Positions 34,666 to 46,127 are shown, counted from the first letter of the stretch. The stretch is 64,000 nt of DNA from Lactuca virosa (GCA_928212115.1 CAKMRJ010005523.1:250064184-250128183), one strand, 5' to 3'. The notes: generated by a model not told the origin, from the sequence alone. Numbers and translations: made by a program.

Positions 34666-34694
34666 CATGGCGACGATGTGAATTCGTGCCTATT

Positions 34695-34856
34695 TGACAT
34701 AAATTGCTGAAGGAAAGCAATGTTGTCACCTTGTTGGTTGTTTTATGTTAGGATGTCTTGTTTGACATAACTTGCTGAGGGAAAGCAATGTTGTCACCCC
34801 GATGTTTGTTTTATTTGACATAACTTACTGAGGAACCCCCAAAGCAATGTTGTCAC
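34695..34856 (+). repeat. Third direct repeat in S3, three units
   Basis: Three units bounded by TTTGACATAA and AAAGCAATGTTGTCACC. Confidence 0.85.
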
Positions 34857-35358
34857 CGCTAGTGATAATCCTTAAGCTAGGTCCCTTATGATAGTTGTTT
34901 TAGGGACGTAAAGTGAGGATAATGGGAATGGGTAATTAGGGTTATTTTGGTTGATGGAATTAATAAATTTATTGTTGATTGAGAACTTAATAAGTTTATT
35001 ATTTATTGTGGGTTGAAAACCCTATATGCTCACCAGGCTCCCAAGCCTGACCCACTCAGTTTAATTGTATCACAGGTATCGATACGAAGTTGCTTTACAC
35101 TGAGAGATTAAAAGAGAAGTAAATCACTAGTGTAAATGAATGTAAGTTTTGTTTATGCTTATGTTTTTGTATTGACAATGGCATCCCAATGGTTTAAGTG
35201 AATAAAATACATTTCTTCGGAAATAATTTGATAACATATTTATCATGTTTTTCTGGGAACAAATTCCGCAACACTTTTAATCAAATGATTACTCTGAAAT
35301 TATTTTAAAAGCATAAATTAAATCGGTCTTTTCTGGCCGTGAAATTGGGGATGTCACA

Positions 35359-35545
35359 CTTTCAGTTGTCGGGATTCATATGCTATCACTTTATCTCGCT
35401 GGGTCAGAACACAACCTAACCCAACTCCTGATGCATCGCTATAGACTGTAAAAGGTTCAACTCTGTCCGGCAAAGAAAGAATCGGTGCTTCACACAACTT
35501 CTTCTTTAACTTCTCAAATGCTTCTTCTTGCCCATTATCTCGACA
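35359..35545 (-). pseudogene. GyF RNase H, N-terminal half
   Basis: The minus strand reads EEAFEKLKKKLCEAPILSLP, then VYSDASGVGLGCVLTQRDKV and YESRQLK, the start of RNase H with its first catalytic Asp. It continues into 31729-32104 once S3 and one TSD copy are removed. Upstream it is joined directly to protease sequence, without RT. Confidence 0.88.
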
Positions 35546-35950
35546 TCATTGGAGCTAAGCCAATCCATTCCCAGTACGATGTCGAAACCATTCAACTCAA
35601 ATGGGTAACAGCTCCTCGTGGAATTCATTTCCGTTCAAGTCGATGATGATATTCTTAATGTAATCGCTAACAGGTATGAATTTGCCATTGGAAACTTCTA
35701 CAACTAGAGCATTATCAAGTTTTTCTATAGGAAATGATAGTCTTCCACCAAATTTATGCGATATAAAGGAGTAGTTTGCTCCGGAATCAAACAATATATT
35801 GTCAGGCAATCCATTTACAAGAAAGGTACCTGAAGCGACATCCGCTGCATCTTTCGCGACTTCCAGTGTCATCTGGAAAGCTCTGGCTTTTGGTTTTGGT
35901 GGAACATTGGGCCTTTCCGCATCCTTCTTCTTCGGGTAGTCCCTCAAGAT
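35546..35950 (-). pseudogene. GyF protease, fused to RNase H by an RT deletion
   Basis: At 35597-35947 the frame reads FLVNGLPDNILFDSGANYSF, an intact Asp-Ser-Gly catalytic triad, and later NGNEFHEELLPI. After a frame change, the phrase MDWLSSNDVEI at about 35550-35580 is the end of the protease domain. The next codons belong to the RT-RNase H connection. The join near 35545 is the deletion point. Confidence 0.87.
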
Positions 35951-37064
35951 GTGCCCATCTTAATTGCACCCATAACAAACATTCTTGTTGAAGGTGCACT
36001 CATTAGCATAGTGCCCAGGCTTCCCACATTAAAAACAAGTGACCTCTCCGTCACATTTCCAAGAGTGTTTCTTTTTGCACTTTTCACACCATTTTTGCTT
36101 CACCTCCTCCTCCTCTCGAACCAGACTTCGAGAATTTACTTTTATTGTTGGATCTCGAAGATCCATCGAACTTCCTTTTCTCACCAACCTCAATTTTCTC
36201 CAGACCCCTTTCCTTTAACTGGGTCTCAACTTTCTTGGCTGCTATAATGGCTGCCTTCAACGTGCTTGCCATTTTGACTGTTGGGCCAAAGTCTGATGGC
36301 AATCCGTTAGCAAATTTCTCTACCTTAGCGAGTTCAGTCGGCACCAGGTATGGAAATAACTTCGTATTCTCGATGAACGCAATAGCATAGTCATCAATGC
36401 TTATTTTCCCCTTCTTCAAGTTCTGGAACTCATTGTTTAGATCTATCAGATCTATTTCGGAACAATACTGCATTTTCAACTGTTCTATGAATGCTTCCCA
36501 AGACATTTTCAGCGCTTCTCCTCATGGCATTGTATCCACTAATAACTACCACCAGGTTAAAACTTTGGTCTTCAGTTGGCTGACCGCAAAGACAGTTTTC
36601 TGCTTGTCGTTACAGTTACAGCTTTCAAATATCATCTCCATTTCAGAGATCCAGACCATAATTTCTAGAGGCCTTGGGCTTCCGGAAAGGCTTGGTGGTT
36701 TGGTGCCCAAGAAGTTCTTATACATACGTCCATCTCTGTTGATTCTCCCCTCCGCGTCATTCTTTTCTGCCACTGGGGGTTCCGCTTGACTGACAGTCCT
36801 ATTATCGTCCCCTTCTTCTGACTGTCCTTCATTCAGTTCAGGTTGTTCAACAGGCATTGAGGGTTCATCCCTATTATTCATCAACAGTTGTCTCATCTCT
36901 TCCCTTTGTTCGGCCATCATAGCCCGACTCATGGCTTGTACTCCAGCCATAGTGACTGGCTCTGGTACAGCTTCTACTATCGGCACCTGCTCAATCACTT
37001 GGGGTTAGGGTCGTTGATTTCTGTTTTCATTTGTGTTTCCAGCTCCGCTTCGGGTTCTTGCCAT
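35951..37064 (-). pseudogene. GyF gag, broken by stops
   Basis: The start is at 37064 (MARTRSGAGNTNENRNQRP then a stop). At 36546-36998 come QAMSRAMMAEQREEMRQLL and the capsid start FLGTKPPSLSGSPRPLEIMV. After two stops, 36084-36506 gives MSWEAFIEQLKMQYCSEI and FANGLPSDFGPTVKMASTLK. The nucleocapsid (about 35960-36083) has two CCHC knuckles, each with a stop in the second Cys pair region. At least five nonsense codons are visible in translation. Confidence 0.88.
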
Positions 37065-37070
37065 TTTGAT

Positions 37071-38304
37071 CTATACACCAAATTAGGCGAATTTAGATCT
37101 TTTTTTCACGATAGACGTTAAATCCTCCTTATCACTTCGAAACGTTACATGCTAGTTCTAATATTGTAATTAAACGCTTAGAATCCTGAACACATAAGGT
37201 TTCCATATCCGGTCGGCAACAGACCATAGATCCGAACAAATAATATCATATAAGGCATATTTCCTAAAACAAACCAGTGCTCGTGTCTAAAATATAGTAT
37301 ACATTCATCTCACAATCATCACTTAGCATTCTAAGTTTAAATCTAGAAATCCTACAAATTCCTAGTTCGCTTAAACTAATGCTCTGATAACAACTGTGAC
37401 ATCCCCTATTTTCACGGCCAGAAAAGCCCGATATGTTTATGCTTTATTTTCAAAATCAGAGTAATCCTTTTAACAAAAAGTGTTGCGAAATTTTTTCCCA
37501 TAATAATATAGATAAAAGCATTTCCGAAGAAATGTATTTTCATTACATTACAAAACTCAGGATGTCATCGTCATTATAGTTCAAAAGCATAAACCAAAAA
37601 CAACATATGCCTTACCACATTTCTATTTATTTATACTGGCCTATAATCCATGAACTCTCAACTGGTCATCACAACTATGCTCTTGCGCCACTACCTGTAA
37701 ATAAGAAACTGAGTGGGTCAGGCTTGGGAGCCTGGTGAGCACATAGGGTTTTCAACCTACAATAAATAAGTTTATTAATTTCATCAAACCAAACAACCCG
37801 ATTACCCGTTCCCGTTATCCTCACTTTACGTCCCTAAAACACCTATCATAAGGGACCTAGCCTAAGGATCATCATCGGGATGGACACTACTGCTAAGGGG
37901 ATTCCTTAGCCATATATGTCCGCAAGGCAACCATGTGGGGGATGGAGTACACCGGTGAACACGTCGTTCACAAACACCTACAGGTTACGAGCCTGCTAGC
38001 GTTCCACTGGACTTCCTAGAAAAGTCTGTGGTCGTCATCCATACTCCGCTAGATGACTAGATCAACGTCAACATCGAGGCCTCTCATCATTTTATTTCAT
38101 CACACATCAACTATTCCATCTACCCATGTTTTTCCTAATACATTTTTAGATATAAAATACATATAAAGTTTAAAATCATTTAAAACATGTATAAAACGTT
38201 CATCCAACATAGATATCAGGTAAACAGATAATATGCACACATAGCACGTAATTTATATAAAATACTTCATATCTATGTGTAAGATGAAAATAATATGCAC
38301 TCAC
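37071..38304 (-). other. GyF predicted leader intron
   Basis: A donor-like ACAA/GTGAGTGC lies in the 5' LTR (intron start 38304). An acceptor-like GGTGTATAG/ATCAAAATGG lies just before the gag start (intron end 37071), with a CTAAT branch-like word upstream. The acceptor tract is weak. The PBS lies inside. Confidence 0.4.
37381..37392 (-). other. GyF primer-binding site
   Basis: The minus strand reads TGTTATCAGAGC beside the LTR, one base different from the tRNA-Met word TGGTATCAGAGC. Confidence 0.82.
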
Positions 38305-39121
38305 TTGTAGCGTGCTTTAATAGAATCTATCTAGAAACGGTCAGCGGTTCATGATCATTGGGCTCGGGAAGCGGAAACGGCCTTTGGAAACGAGAGAGAA
38401 TGAAAGTAGAAAGTGTAATGAGCCTTGGAGTCGAAATAGCTATTTATAGGCTGATTTTTGGTTTCTCACGTCGTGAGAATCAATGCTCACGCCGTGAGCC
38501 ATGGTTGTATCACCTCGTAGCTTCGCCATGTGTCCCTAGCTTTGAATGGTGTCCGTTTGACTCCTCACGTCGTGAGAAATCATGCTCACGTCGTGAGTTC
38601 AGTAAAATTAGGGTTTCTGACACGTGTCATGCTCTAAGACAGCTGCATCTTCGGAAGGTCATAACTTTTGCATATGAGCTCCGCTTTTGACGTTATTTAT
38701 ATCCACTCGAAGGTGGAGACGTACTCTATAACTTTCATTTAGAATTCTAGAGCTAAAAATTACTCTATCATAAACTCACTTTTTACGATTCTCGGTGTCG
38801 TGCCGGTTTTGTCGCGAAACTTCGATTGGTCATAATTTCTTCTTTATAACTCGGATTTTGGCGTTCTTTATATCTCCAGAATCCTTGTCACGACCACTAA
38901 AACTTTATTCATAGATATCGGGTTTATCTAAAATTTTATTTTTGACGCTTATTTTTATTCTTAATTTATTATATCATCATAATTAAGTATAAAGCACATA
39001 AATTCACATAATTCACATAATACTCAAATAATTCATCTTTATTACTTCAAAACAAGTTACAATGGTTGACCTAGACTATTACATCATCATTAATGCTTAG
39101 CCCAGAAACACGGGCGTTACA
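37395..39121 (-). repeat. GyF 5' LTR
   Basis: 1727 bp. Compared with the 3' LTR it lacks about 96 bp between two CTCACGTYGTGAGTT palindromes near 38590, an apparent deletion by recombination between repeats. TATA box at 38440-38449 and ATAAAG modules near 38660-38710 and 38828-38875. Confidence 0.93.
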
Positions 39122-39126
39122 AGTTG

Positions 39127-39645
39127 TAGGGTACAACTTCGTTCTCCAAGAGTAATTTGAGGTCGAGGTATCATCAGATGAGAGCCAGAGAGGAAGATGT
39201 GGAGAAGACAGCGTTCTGAACTCTTTATGGCCATTACGAGTTCATGGTGATGACGTTTGGGTTCACCAACGCGCCAACAATGTTCATGGATTTGATGAAC
39301 CAATTATGCAGGCCGACGCTCGACTGATCGGTTATTGTTTTCATCGATGATATTCTGGTCTACTCCAAGACCAGGGAGCAACATGAGGAGCATCTTCGGG
39401 AGTCAGTAGGAGTACTAAGACAGGAGAGGCTTTATGCCAAGTTATCCATGTGTGACATTTGGTTAAGAGAGATCCAGTTTATAGGAAAATTCGTCAATCA
39501 GATTGGGATCTGGTCAATTCGGCCAAGATTGAGGAAGTGATGCAGTGGGAGGTCCCGATGTCCCCATCTGAGATTAGGAGTTTTCTGGGGTTGGATGGTT
39601 ACTATCATAGATTCATTCAGGATTTCTCCAAGATTCTTGTTCCTC
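39127..39645 (+). pseudogene. GyA reverse transcriptase, C-terminal part
   Basis: It continues the RT begun at 28096 after removal of GyF: GTTSFSKSNLRSRYHQMRAR, EDVEKTAF, then YEFMVMTFGFTNAPTMFMDL and the intact catalytic phrase VIVFIDDILVYSK near 39330-39369. Stops follow TAF and LD, and the frame changes near 39450. The YDD-equivalent IDD is present, unlike Gy1, where the next residue is a stop. Confidence 0.9.
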
Positions 39646-40252
39646 TGACATGCCTGAAAAAGAAGAGTGTCGATTTCTATTGGGGTCTAAGCAGCAGGTT
39701 GTGTTTGATACCCTAAGAAGGAAGTTATGTGAGGCCCCGGTATTAACCCTTACGCACGGTCTTAAGGATTTTGTGGTATTTTATGATGCGTCGATCACAA
39801 GTTTAGGGGCGGTACTCATGCACGGGGGAAGGGTCATTGCGTATGCGTCCAGACAGCTGAAGCCTAATGAGGTTAGATACCCAGCATATGATTTTGAGTC
39901 GGGGGCAGTAGTCTTTTCCCTCAAGATTTGGCGAAATTATCTTTATGGGGTTCGTTATACAATCTACAAGGATCACCAGAGACTGAGATATCTTATGGAT
40001 CAGCCAAATCTGAACATGAGGCAGCGCAGATGGCTTGATGTGGTAAATGACTTTGATTATGATTTTCTCTATCATCGTGGGAAGGCCAATGTGGTCGCTG
40101 ACGCCTTGACTCGCAAGGCGGCTAGTACTCTTGTTCGAGAGCACTATTTTAGGATGACCATCGACTACCCACTACTGGATTTTATCAGGGAGGCTCAGGT
40201 CAAGGGAGTAAAGAGGGAAAATTAGAAGAAGGGGAGGATCATGGGTCAGATT
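39646..40252 (+). pseudogene. GyA RNase H and start of the integrase linker
   Basis: 191 open codons: EAPVLTLTHGLKDFVVFYDA, SITSLGAVLMHGGRV, YDFESGAVVFSLKIW, YKDHQRLRYLMDQPNLNMRQ and NVVADALTRK. All acidic catalytic residues of RNase H are present. The following LDFIREAQVKGVKREN is the linker to integrase. A stop comes at 40223, then CoC begins at 40253. The candidate 5-bp target word is AGATT (40248-40252), and its partner is off-window. Confidence 0.9.
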
Positions 40253-40915
40253 TGATGGGTTTTGAGCATTCTAACACTCCTATGGTGTACATGCAACTCT
40301 AAATGCTTTGGATCTATGTTTTCTCTATTATACATGCATACATTAAATATTCCAAAGCATCATCCTAACTAGCATACAATGAAGCATAAACAACATGAAA
40401 TACAAGTTAGATGACATACCTTTTAGTGTAATTGGAAGCCTTGAACCTTTAAGAGCTTAGCACCAATAGTATGAATGCCTCAAATGGAATCACAACACAC
40501 CTAGGACAAAGGTGGATCTTGAAAGAGAATCTTCTTGCACTAAAACACCTCCATGAACTCCATGAACATGTTCCAGGCGTTTTTAGGCTATGGAGCACAT
40601 ATTTATATGTAGGATTTCAAGGGTCATGGGTTAACCCTAATCTGTACCCATGGGTTTATGATCCATGGTTCATGTGGCCCAACTCTTTATGTATCCATAC
40701 ATAAACTTAGTCCAACATGGATCATAAGCCCAACATATAAATATAACTAATTTACTCAATTAGTCCCCATTGATTTAATTAGTCTCTTTTGATCACTAAA
40801 TTAATTCCAAACTAATTCATGATCAATACTAATTAAATCATATGATTTCATATTAATATATTAGAACTTATAATATCTTAATAAACCATAAATAACCTCT
40901 TCTCAAAAGTCCATC
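40253..40915 (-). repeat. CoC 3' LTR, outer part
   Basis: 663 bp, continued at 55936-56035 for a total of about 763 bp. The donor-like AAAAG/GTATGTC on the minus strand at about 40411-40424 is the same word as in Co1 and CoE. Confidence 0.88.
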
Positions 40916-42646
40916 TGTAACATCCGGATTTTTAGGGACATTATTGTGTATGTTAATCTTGAGATTTAAGGAGGGACTCGACGAGTTGAGGGACCAACTC
41001 GCCGAGTCGAGTCGAGTTGCTCACGTGGATTTAATGAATGGACTCGACGAGTCAGAGGAGGGACTCGCCGAGTAGGTGCTGGGCAGAGAAACCCTAATTT
41101 CCTGGGTTTGGGACCTATTTAAAGGCATTTATAGCCTCATTTGCGGCTACCTTCCCCTGAGAGCAAACCCTAATTTCTATTGGAGCTACAGAGTGAGAGA
41201 GAAGATAATATTGTGGTTCTTGGTGCATTTCTATGAAGAAGGATGAAGAGCTTCATGATGGGGAACAAAGGAAGGCAGTGGATCTGTGGTATTGAGTGTT
41301 TCAGCTACTAAGAGAAGGTACAAAGTCCTCATCTTGTTCATTCCTTGTACTAGATCTCATTTTGGGAGTTTTAGGGCTTTGCCTCCATTCTTTTGAATCT
41401 ATGAGTCGAATGAGACCTAGTTGTGGTTGGAAACCTCAGATCTGGACCTCCTAAGGTCCTTAGAGTCTAGATGTCTCAGCTTTAGTGGTCCAAATGAGGG
41501 TTGATGAGCAAAAACCTTCATCAAGAGCATGTATTGGCATTTTGAAGCAATAACATCATGTATGAACGTAAAGATCGAAGCTTTACGTAATTATTGAGCA
41601 TTGGGATGATAGATCTATAGTTTAGAGTGATAGATCTGGTTGAAATCGTCTGAATGAGAAATCAGATCAAAGGGACTCGCCGAGTCCATGACCTGACTTG
41701 ACGAGTCGGCGAGGGTTTGTCCCGATGGATTGATTGTGGGATAACTCGGCGAGTTGGGGGTCAACTTGACGAGTTGAGTTGGACTTTTGAGACTTCTGGG
41801 GATATGAGGGGACTCGACGAGTCGCAGGAGTGCACTCGACAAGTCGGGTCAAACTTGGACCGTTGACTCGAGTTTAACTTCTGTTGACTGTGGGGTTTTG
41901 GTCAACATATGTGATAGAGACCTTGGAGGGGTAAAATGGTCTTTTACCCACTTTAAAGAGTTAGACAGAGAAAGAACTGACTTCTATTATCTGAGTCGTG
42001 AAAAGAGTATTAATAAGAGATATTCATCCTTTGTGTTAGGAAAAGGCTAGTTCGAGATCCGAGCGCGAGGTTATTTGCTCACCTGCTAGCCGAGGTGAGT
42101 CTTCTCACTATACATTACCTAGAGTGGTAACTATGTGCAGACCGGAGGGTCTTATGTGTTATGTGTATGTTTGAGTTTATGTGCATTGTGATATATGTAT
42201 GCTATGTGTTATATAGACCAGACCGGAGGGTCTAACGACTTACGAGGCCAGAGGATCCTCGAGTAGACCGGATCGGAGGGTCCAAAGCTAGACCGGACTG
42301 GAGGGTCCAACGAGCTACGGGACTGGAGGGTCCCGCTGAGACACATTGACCGGAGGGTCATACGGACTTATAGCCTCGAGTGGCTATGTGTTGTATGTGG
42401 TATTTTGGGGAACTCACTAAGCTTTGTGCTTACCGTGTTATGTGTTATGTGTTTCAGGTTTTCTCAGGATCGCGGGACGGCACCGGCTTGATTGTACACA
42501 CGATAGAAAGAGTTATGTTTTGAGGATCCTGGATTATTAATGGAGTTGTGCTTTGTAATTTGAATAAACGAGATTTCTATACAATATGTTATGAAAAGTA
42601 TGCGATTTTAAAATGAAAAATCTGTTTGAAAAATTACGGTGTTACA
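40916..42646 (+). repeat. GyB 5' LTR
   Basis: 1731 bp, TGTAACATCC to GGTGTTACA. It contains ACTCG-N-CGAGT palindromes at about 40978-41080 and 41675-41860, AAACCC-N9-GGGTTTG followed by TATTTAAAGG (41090-41124), and a donor-like AGAAG/GTACAAAG at 41313-41325. Confidence 0.94.
42214..42361 (+). repeat. Tandem repeat in GyB 5' LTR
   Basis: Units of about 28-31 bp built on AGACCGGACCGGAGGGTCCAAC. The 3' LTR array (55467-55644) has about one unit more, which accounts for most of the 31-bp LTR length difference. Confidence 0.85.
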
Positions 42647-42649
42647 AGT

Positions 42650-42660
42650 TGGTATCAGAG
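42650..42660 (+). other. GyB primer-binding site
   Basis: TGGTATCAGAG three bases after the 5' LTR, the tRNA-Met word. The following bases (ACTTGG) diverge from GCCC. Confidence 0.88.
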
Positions 42661-44501
42661 ACTTGGTTTGAGGGATTCGGATGCACATTCGGGTAGATCT
42701 GGACTCAAACTGAGGATTTGAGAAAAATTTTCAAGGAAATGATTTTTCTAAAACGAGCAAGAGTTTCTAAAAGAATACGAGTTGGAGCAGTGTGTACAAT
42801 CAGCCAGAGCCCGAACGGTGATTTCCCAAAATACCCTTACGTTTGTATTATGAGATATTTATGAGATATGCTATGAGATATTATGCATGCTAGAGATAGG
42901 CTAGGTATTTCATATGTTAGGACTAGAGTGGCCTGATTTGTGATGCCTTAGCCTAGGAGTTATTGTTATCTGTGATGTGCTTTCGAGCATGTGCTGAGTA
43001 AGAGTACCCAGCAGGAATCCTCTAGAGAGGGTTTTGAGTAGTGGAGTAATCTAGGAGAGATACCTAGATGAGCATTTGAGGAGTCTACTGAGAGAGTAGT
43101 CAGATGCCCGCGTGGGGTAAAGTTGCTTAAGTTCGGTGGTATCCTTAGAGTCTGAGGAGAGCAAGTGGGTAATGACCTAGAGTGGTTTTACATGTTGGTA
43201 GAGATTATTCGATGCCCGAATGCTACTTGCTTCATGCTTTGTGGAACTCTTGATGATGAGAGTCAGCTACTAAGTGAATATGACGATATTCAGGAGGTAG
43301 ATGGCTGGCATCATAAGGATTTCTTCAGCAGCTGATGGCGGAGAAGTGTGAGAATCTAGGAAGAGCCTAGGAAAGGGTGACCCTAGTCAGATGAGTACAC
43401 TGACAGAGTTGGATATTTCGCAGAGGAGTGAACACACATGACGGGGTTGGTGAATGAGAAGGTCGAGCAGCTACTTAGGAACTCGGTGATGGTCCGTTTG
43501 GAAAGTATGGGTAGATGTGGCAGGTAGTATGGGCCCGTACTACTGAAAGCAGAGGACCCATACTCGATACAGGGAACATTCCGGAGGTTTTAAGTAGCAG
43601 ATCGAGAGGTGATTTCATGGTTGGTGTACCATGATTTGTAGCAGATCGAGAGGTGATGTCATGGTTCGAGTACCATGATTTGTAGCGGATCGAGAGGTGA
43701 TTTCATGGTTCAAGTACCATGATTTGTAGCAAATTGAGAGGTGGTTTCATGGTTCGAGTACCATGATTTGTAGCAGATCGAGATGTGATGTCATGGTTCG
43801 AGTACCATGATTCGTAGCGGATTGAGAAGAGATAACATGGTTCGGGTACCATGATTCATAGCAGATCGAGAGGTGGCCACATGGTTCGAGTACCATGACC
43901 CGTGGCGGTTAGTGTTACTTGTTCCACCAGTTATTCCGTTGTGATTGGTTAGACTGAGATCAGATGTGAAAGAGTATGGGGCCAGAGGGCCATGATGAAC
44001 GAGTTTTAGTGGAGCATCCCTTGAGAGGGAAATCGAGTTAGCTACAAGGGATTTTTGGTAAGATGTCAGATGAAGTCGCAAGGCTCAAGGATGAGTAGAT
44101 ATGGCGGTTATGGAGGATTGCAGCATGAGTTGAGCAGTCAACCGATAGTGGAGATGTCACCTTCTGTGACATGGATGGTATTATTTCTGTTTCCTGTGGG
44201 AAACATAAGAGGTGTTGAGAATTCGGTTTCTGAGCTTGGGGGTAAAACCCTGCGGGTTAGCATTGATGGCGACCTTCCATCAGAGTATTTGGGCAGTATG
44301 TCTGACGAGAGGTAATGTTAGAGCATGAGCAGGTTGTCAGTGGGGACTGAGACGGTTAAGGACAAGGATACACCTTATTTGAGCATAGTAGGGCATGTAT
44401 TAGCTGCAGAGGCAGACGATCAAGAAGAGGATATTGGGGCAGTAGCTCTTATTGTCTATGATGGGTATCGAGTGTGGTAATGAGGTCTCCGCTCTTATTA
44501 C
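42661..44501 (+). other. GyB internal region, left part, non-coding
   Basis: It begins with leader sequence homologous to GyA (GGATTCGGATGCACATTCGG-like and GTACAATCAGCCAGAGCC-like words) and the GGTAGTATGGGCCCGTACTACT block near 43520, then the minisatellite at 43594-43901. The only ORF of note (44055-44315, 86 codons) shows no retroelement motif. No gag was found. Confidence 0.75.
43594..43901 (+). repeat. 44-bp minisatellite, seven units, each with a hairpin
   Basis: Seven units start GTAGCAGATCGAGAGGTGAT or a close variant. Each contains CATGGT-N6-ACCATG, a short inverted repeat. The arms stay intact (CATGGT and ACCATG) in all units, while the spacer and flanks vary. Confidence 0.9.
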
Positions 44502-45291
44502 TGATGGGTTTTATACAAACAATCCTATGTGTGCATGCAACCCTAGATTGGATCTATGTTTTCACTATAAGACATACAACTATATGAACACAAAATAAAC
44601 CCTGGGATGCTTCTATAATTTTCGAAAATCATATAGAAGTGTAGTAGACATACCTTTGTTGTTATATTGCAATAACAACTAGTTTCCTTGATCTCTTGAA
44701 CTCTTGAAAGCAAGCACCACAATTATAGTGCCTCTAATGGCTCACAAACACCTTGAAGCAAGAAGGCAATTAAGAGAGAGAGGGAGGATACTAATTTTCG
44801 GCCCTAGGGTTTCTCTTGGAATCAAGTGGTCGAAAATTGAAGCATAGGGCATCTATTTATACTGTAGGGTGCTAGGGTTTCAGTCTAAACCCTAATGGAT
44901 AGCTTAGCCACCAAGCAGCCCAAGGAACCTTCTGGAACCTTGGACGAAAATATGATGATCCCTCATCATAATTTCGTTCCTCCTTATTCCATTGGGTTTC
45001 CCAGCCCAAAACTAAACTATCACACATTTGACAGTTTATACCCCTTTATTCAATTAATCTCTTTTAGTCACCAAATTAATTCCTAATTAATTTATGACTA
45101 ATACTAATTAAATAAATATGATTTCTCCTTTAATATATCATTCTTATAATATATTAATAAACCATAATATCTTCTCTCTCATATCAAATTATCTTGTCAA
45201 GTTGCTTTGGTGAAGGCAACCCAAAAGGACCATGCACACTCGGATCAAGTACATACCAAATATAGTTACGGACTTAGACACTAATCCAACA
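44502..45291 (-). repeat. CoE 3' LTR
   Basis: 790 bp. On the plus strand it starts TGATGGGTTT and ends CCAACA. TATA box (GTATAAATAG on the minus strand) near 44853-44862. Confidence 0.96.
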
Positions 45292-45306
45292 GTCTCCCAC
45301 TTGGAT
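45292..45306 (-). other. CoE polypurine tract
   Basis: The minus strand reads ATCCAAGTGGGAGAC directly before the 3' LTR. Confidence 0.9.
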
Positions 45307-46127
45307 AAGTCTAGTAACTATATCTCACATATGACTTCCGTATCCGATTAAACAATCGTAGCTTTCAATAGCCGCTGTCAACTCTGACCAATAATCTGTC
45401 CTTCAGATAAGGGATCGTATAATCCTCTGTTCTAGATATCATGCTAACAATACTTATTGTTCAGCATTTTGTTTCTCGATCTCTGATTTGTTCGACATAG
45501 AACTCAGTTGAACACATCAACTTCGTCCTGACCGGGCCCGGCACATAAGTCAAACCAAATCATCAAGTGGCCAAGATATCGCTTTTATTATCATAGAATA
45601 AAAGGAACAGAAAACGTCGACTTATATGCTTTTATTATCTACTCGCTAAGCCACACACAATAATGCGTTTTATAACATCAAGTCATTGATGCGTTTTCGC
45701 ATTATCAATGTATAATTAACTAGCAAACAATAACCATATTTCTAGGTTTAAAGATTATATGATATTATCATCTTGCGATCACTTGTGATAACATTCATGA
45801 AGCGATGCCAGCAAGTGCGGGTCTATTCCAATGCTCAATACAAATTTCATAAGCACTCATAAACTTTGCAGCAAACCTTTGCTATGTCTAAAACCTTTTA
45901 GACAATCTACAAACAAATTTATGACAATCTTCCTTCATATCTACTTCCAACATATGAGCGATTGTGGACTGTTCGAATAATCTTATTATTCAGGAAGTCA
46001 AAACATGCAAAATTGAAACAATAGATAATAAATCAACACAAGATAGAAACTTTCTTATAAATAACACACCTTTATTTAATCATCAAATGTTGAATATAAG
46101 ATCATCCATTACAAGTTTCCTACCTAT
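45307..46127 (-). other. CoE region between pol stop and 3' LTR
   Basis: About 820 bp, AT-rich and non-coding. It shares word order with the ends of Co1 (about 16600-17399) and CoC (56051-56900), so it is a conserved 3' untranslated part of this copia group. Confidence 0.7.

Larger units (their letters stand above)
32105..35358 (+). mobile_element. S3: solo LTR inserted in GyF RNase H
   Basis: 3254 bp with ends TGTAACGCCC and GATGTCACA and exact duplication CTTTC (32100-32104, 35359-35363). It has the LTR type of GyF and S2, but it is opposite in plus-strand order and longer because of extra tandem repeats and a GC-rich stretch (about 32900-33520). A TATA-like AATAAATAG lies at 33239-33248 and a donor-like CAG/GTGAGTG at 33514-33523. 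No coding region is supported. Confidence 0.92.
28515..39121 (-). mobile_element. GyF: Ty3/gypsy chromovirus lacking RT, minus strand
   Basis: The LTRs are 28515-30326 (3') and 37395-39121 (5'). The exact duplication AGTTG is at 28510-28514 and 39122-39126. The internal order on the minus strand is gag, protease, RNase H (split by S3), integrase, chromodomain. The region between protease and RNase H that should hold about 250-300 residues of RT is missing. PBS and PPT are present. The element is a different gypsy family from Gy1 and GyA, sharing its LTR type with S2 and S3. Confidence 0.94.
22209..40252 (+). mobile_element. GyA: Ty3/gypsy element in four pieces, plus strand
   Basis: The pieces are 22209-25491 (LTR, PBS, gag, protease), 28096-28514 (RT start) and 39127-40252 (rest of RT, RNase H). 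The integrase and 3' LTR should lie beyond CoC, right of the window. Reading continues cleanly across each insertion once one TSD copy is removed, which shows that S2, GyF and CoC all landed inside it. It is the oldest scaffold of this nest. Stops and frameshifts are present in every domain. Confidence 0.92.

Noticed and set aside
44055..44315. 86-codon ORF in GyB as a gene
   Set aside because: No motif, no homology that I recognise, and the surrounding GyB DNA is non-coding.
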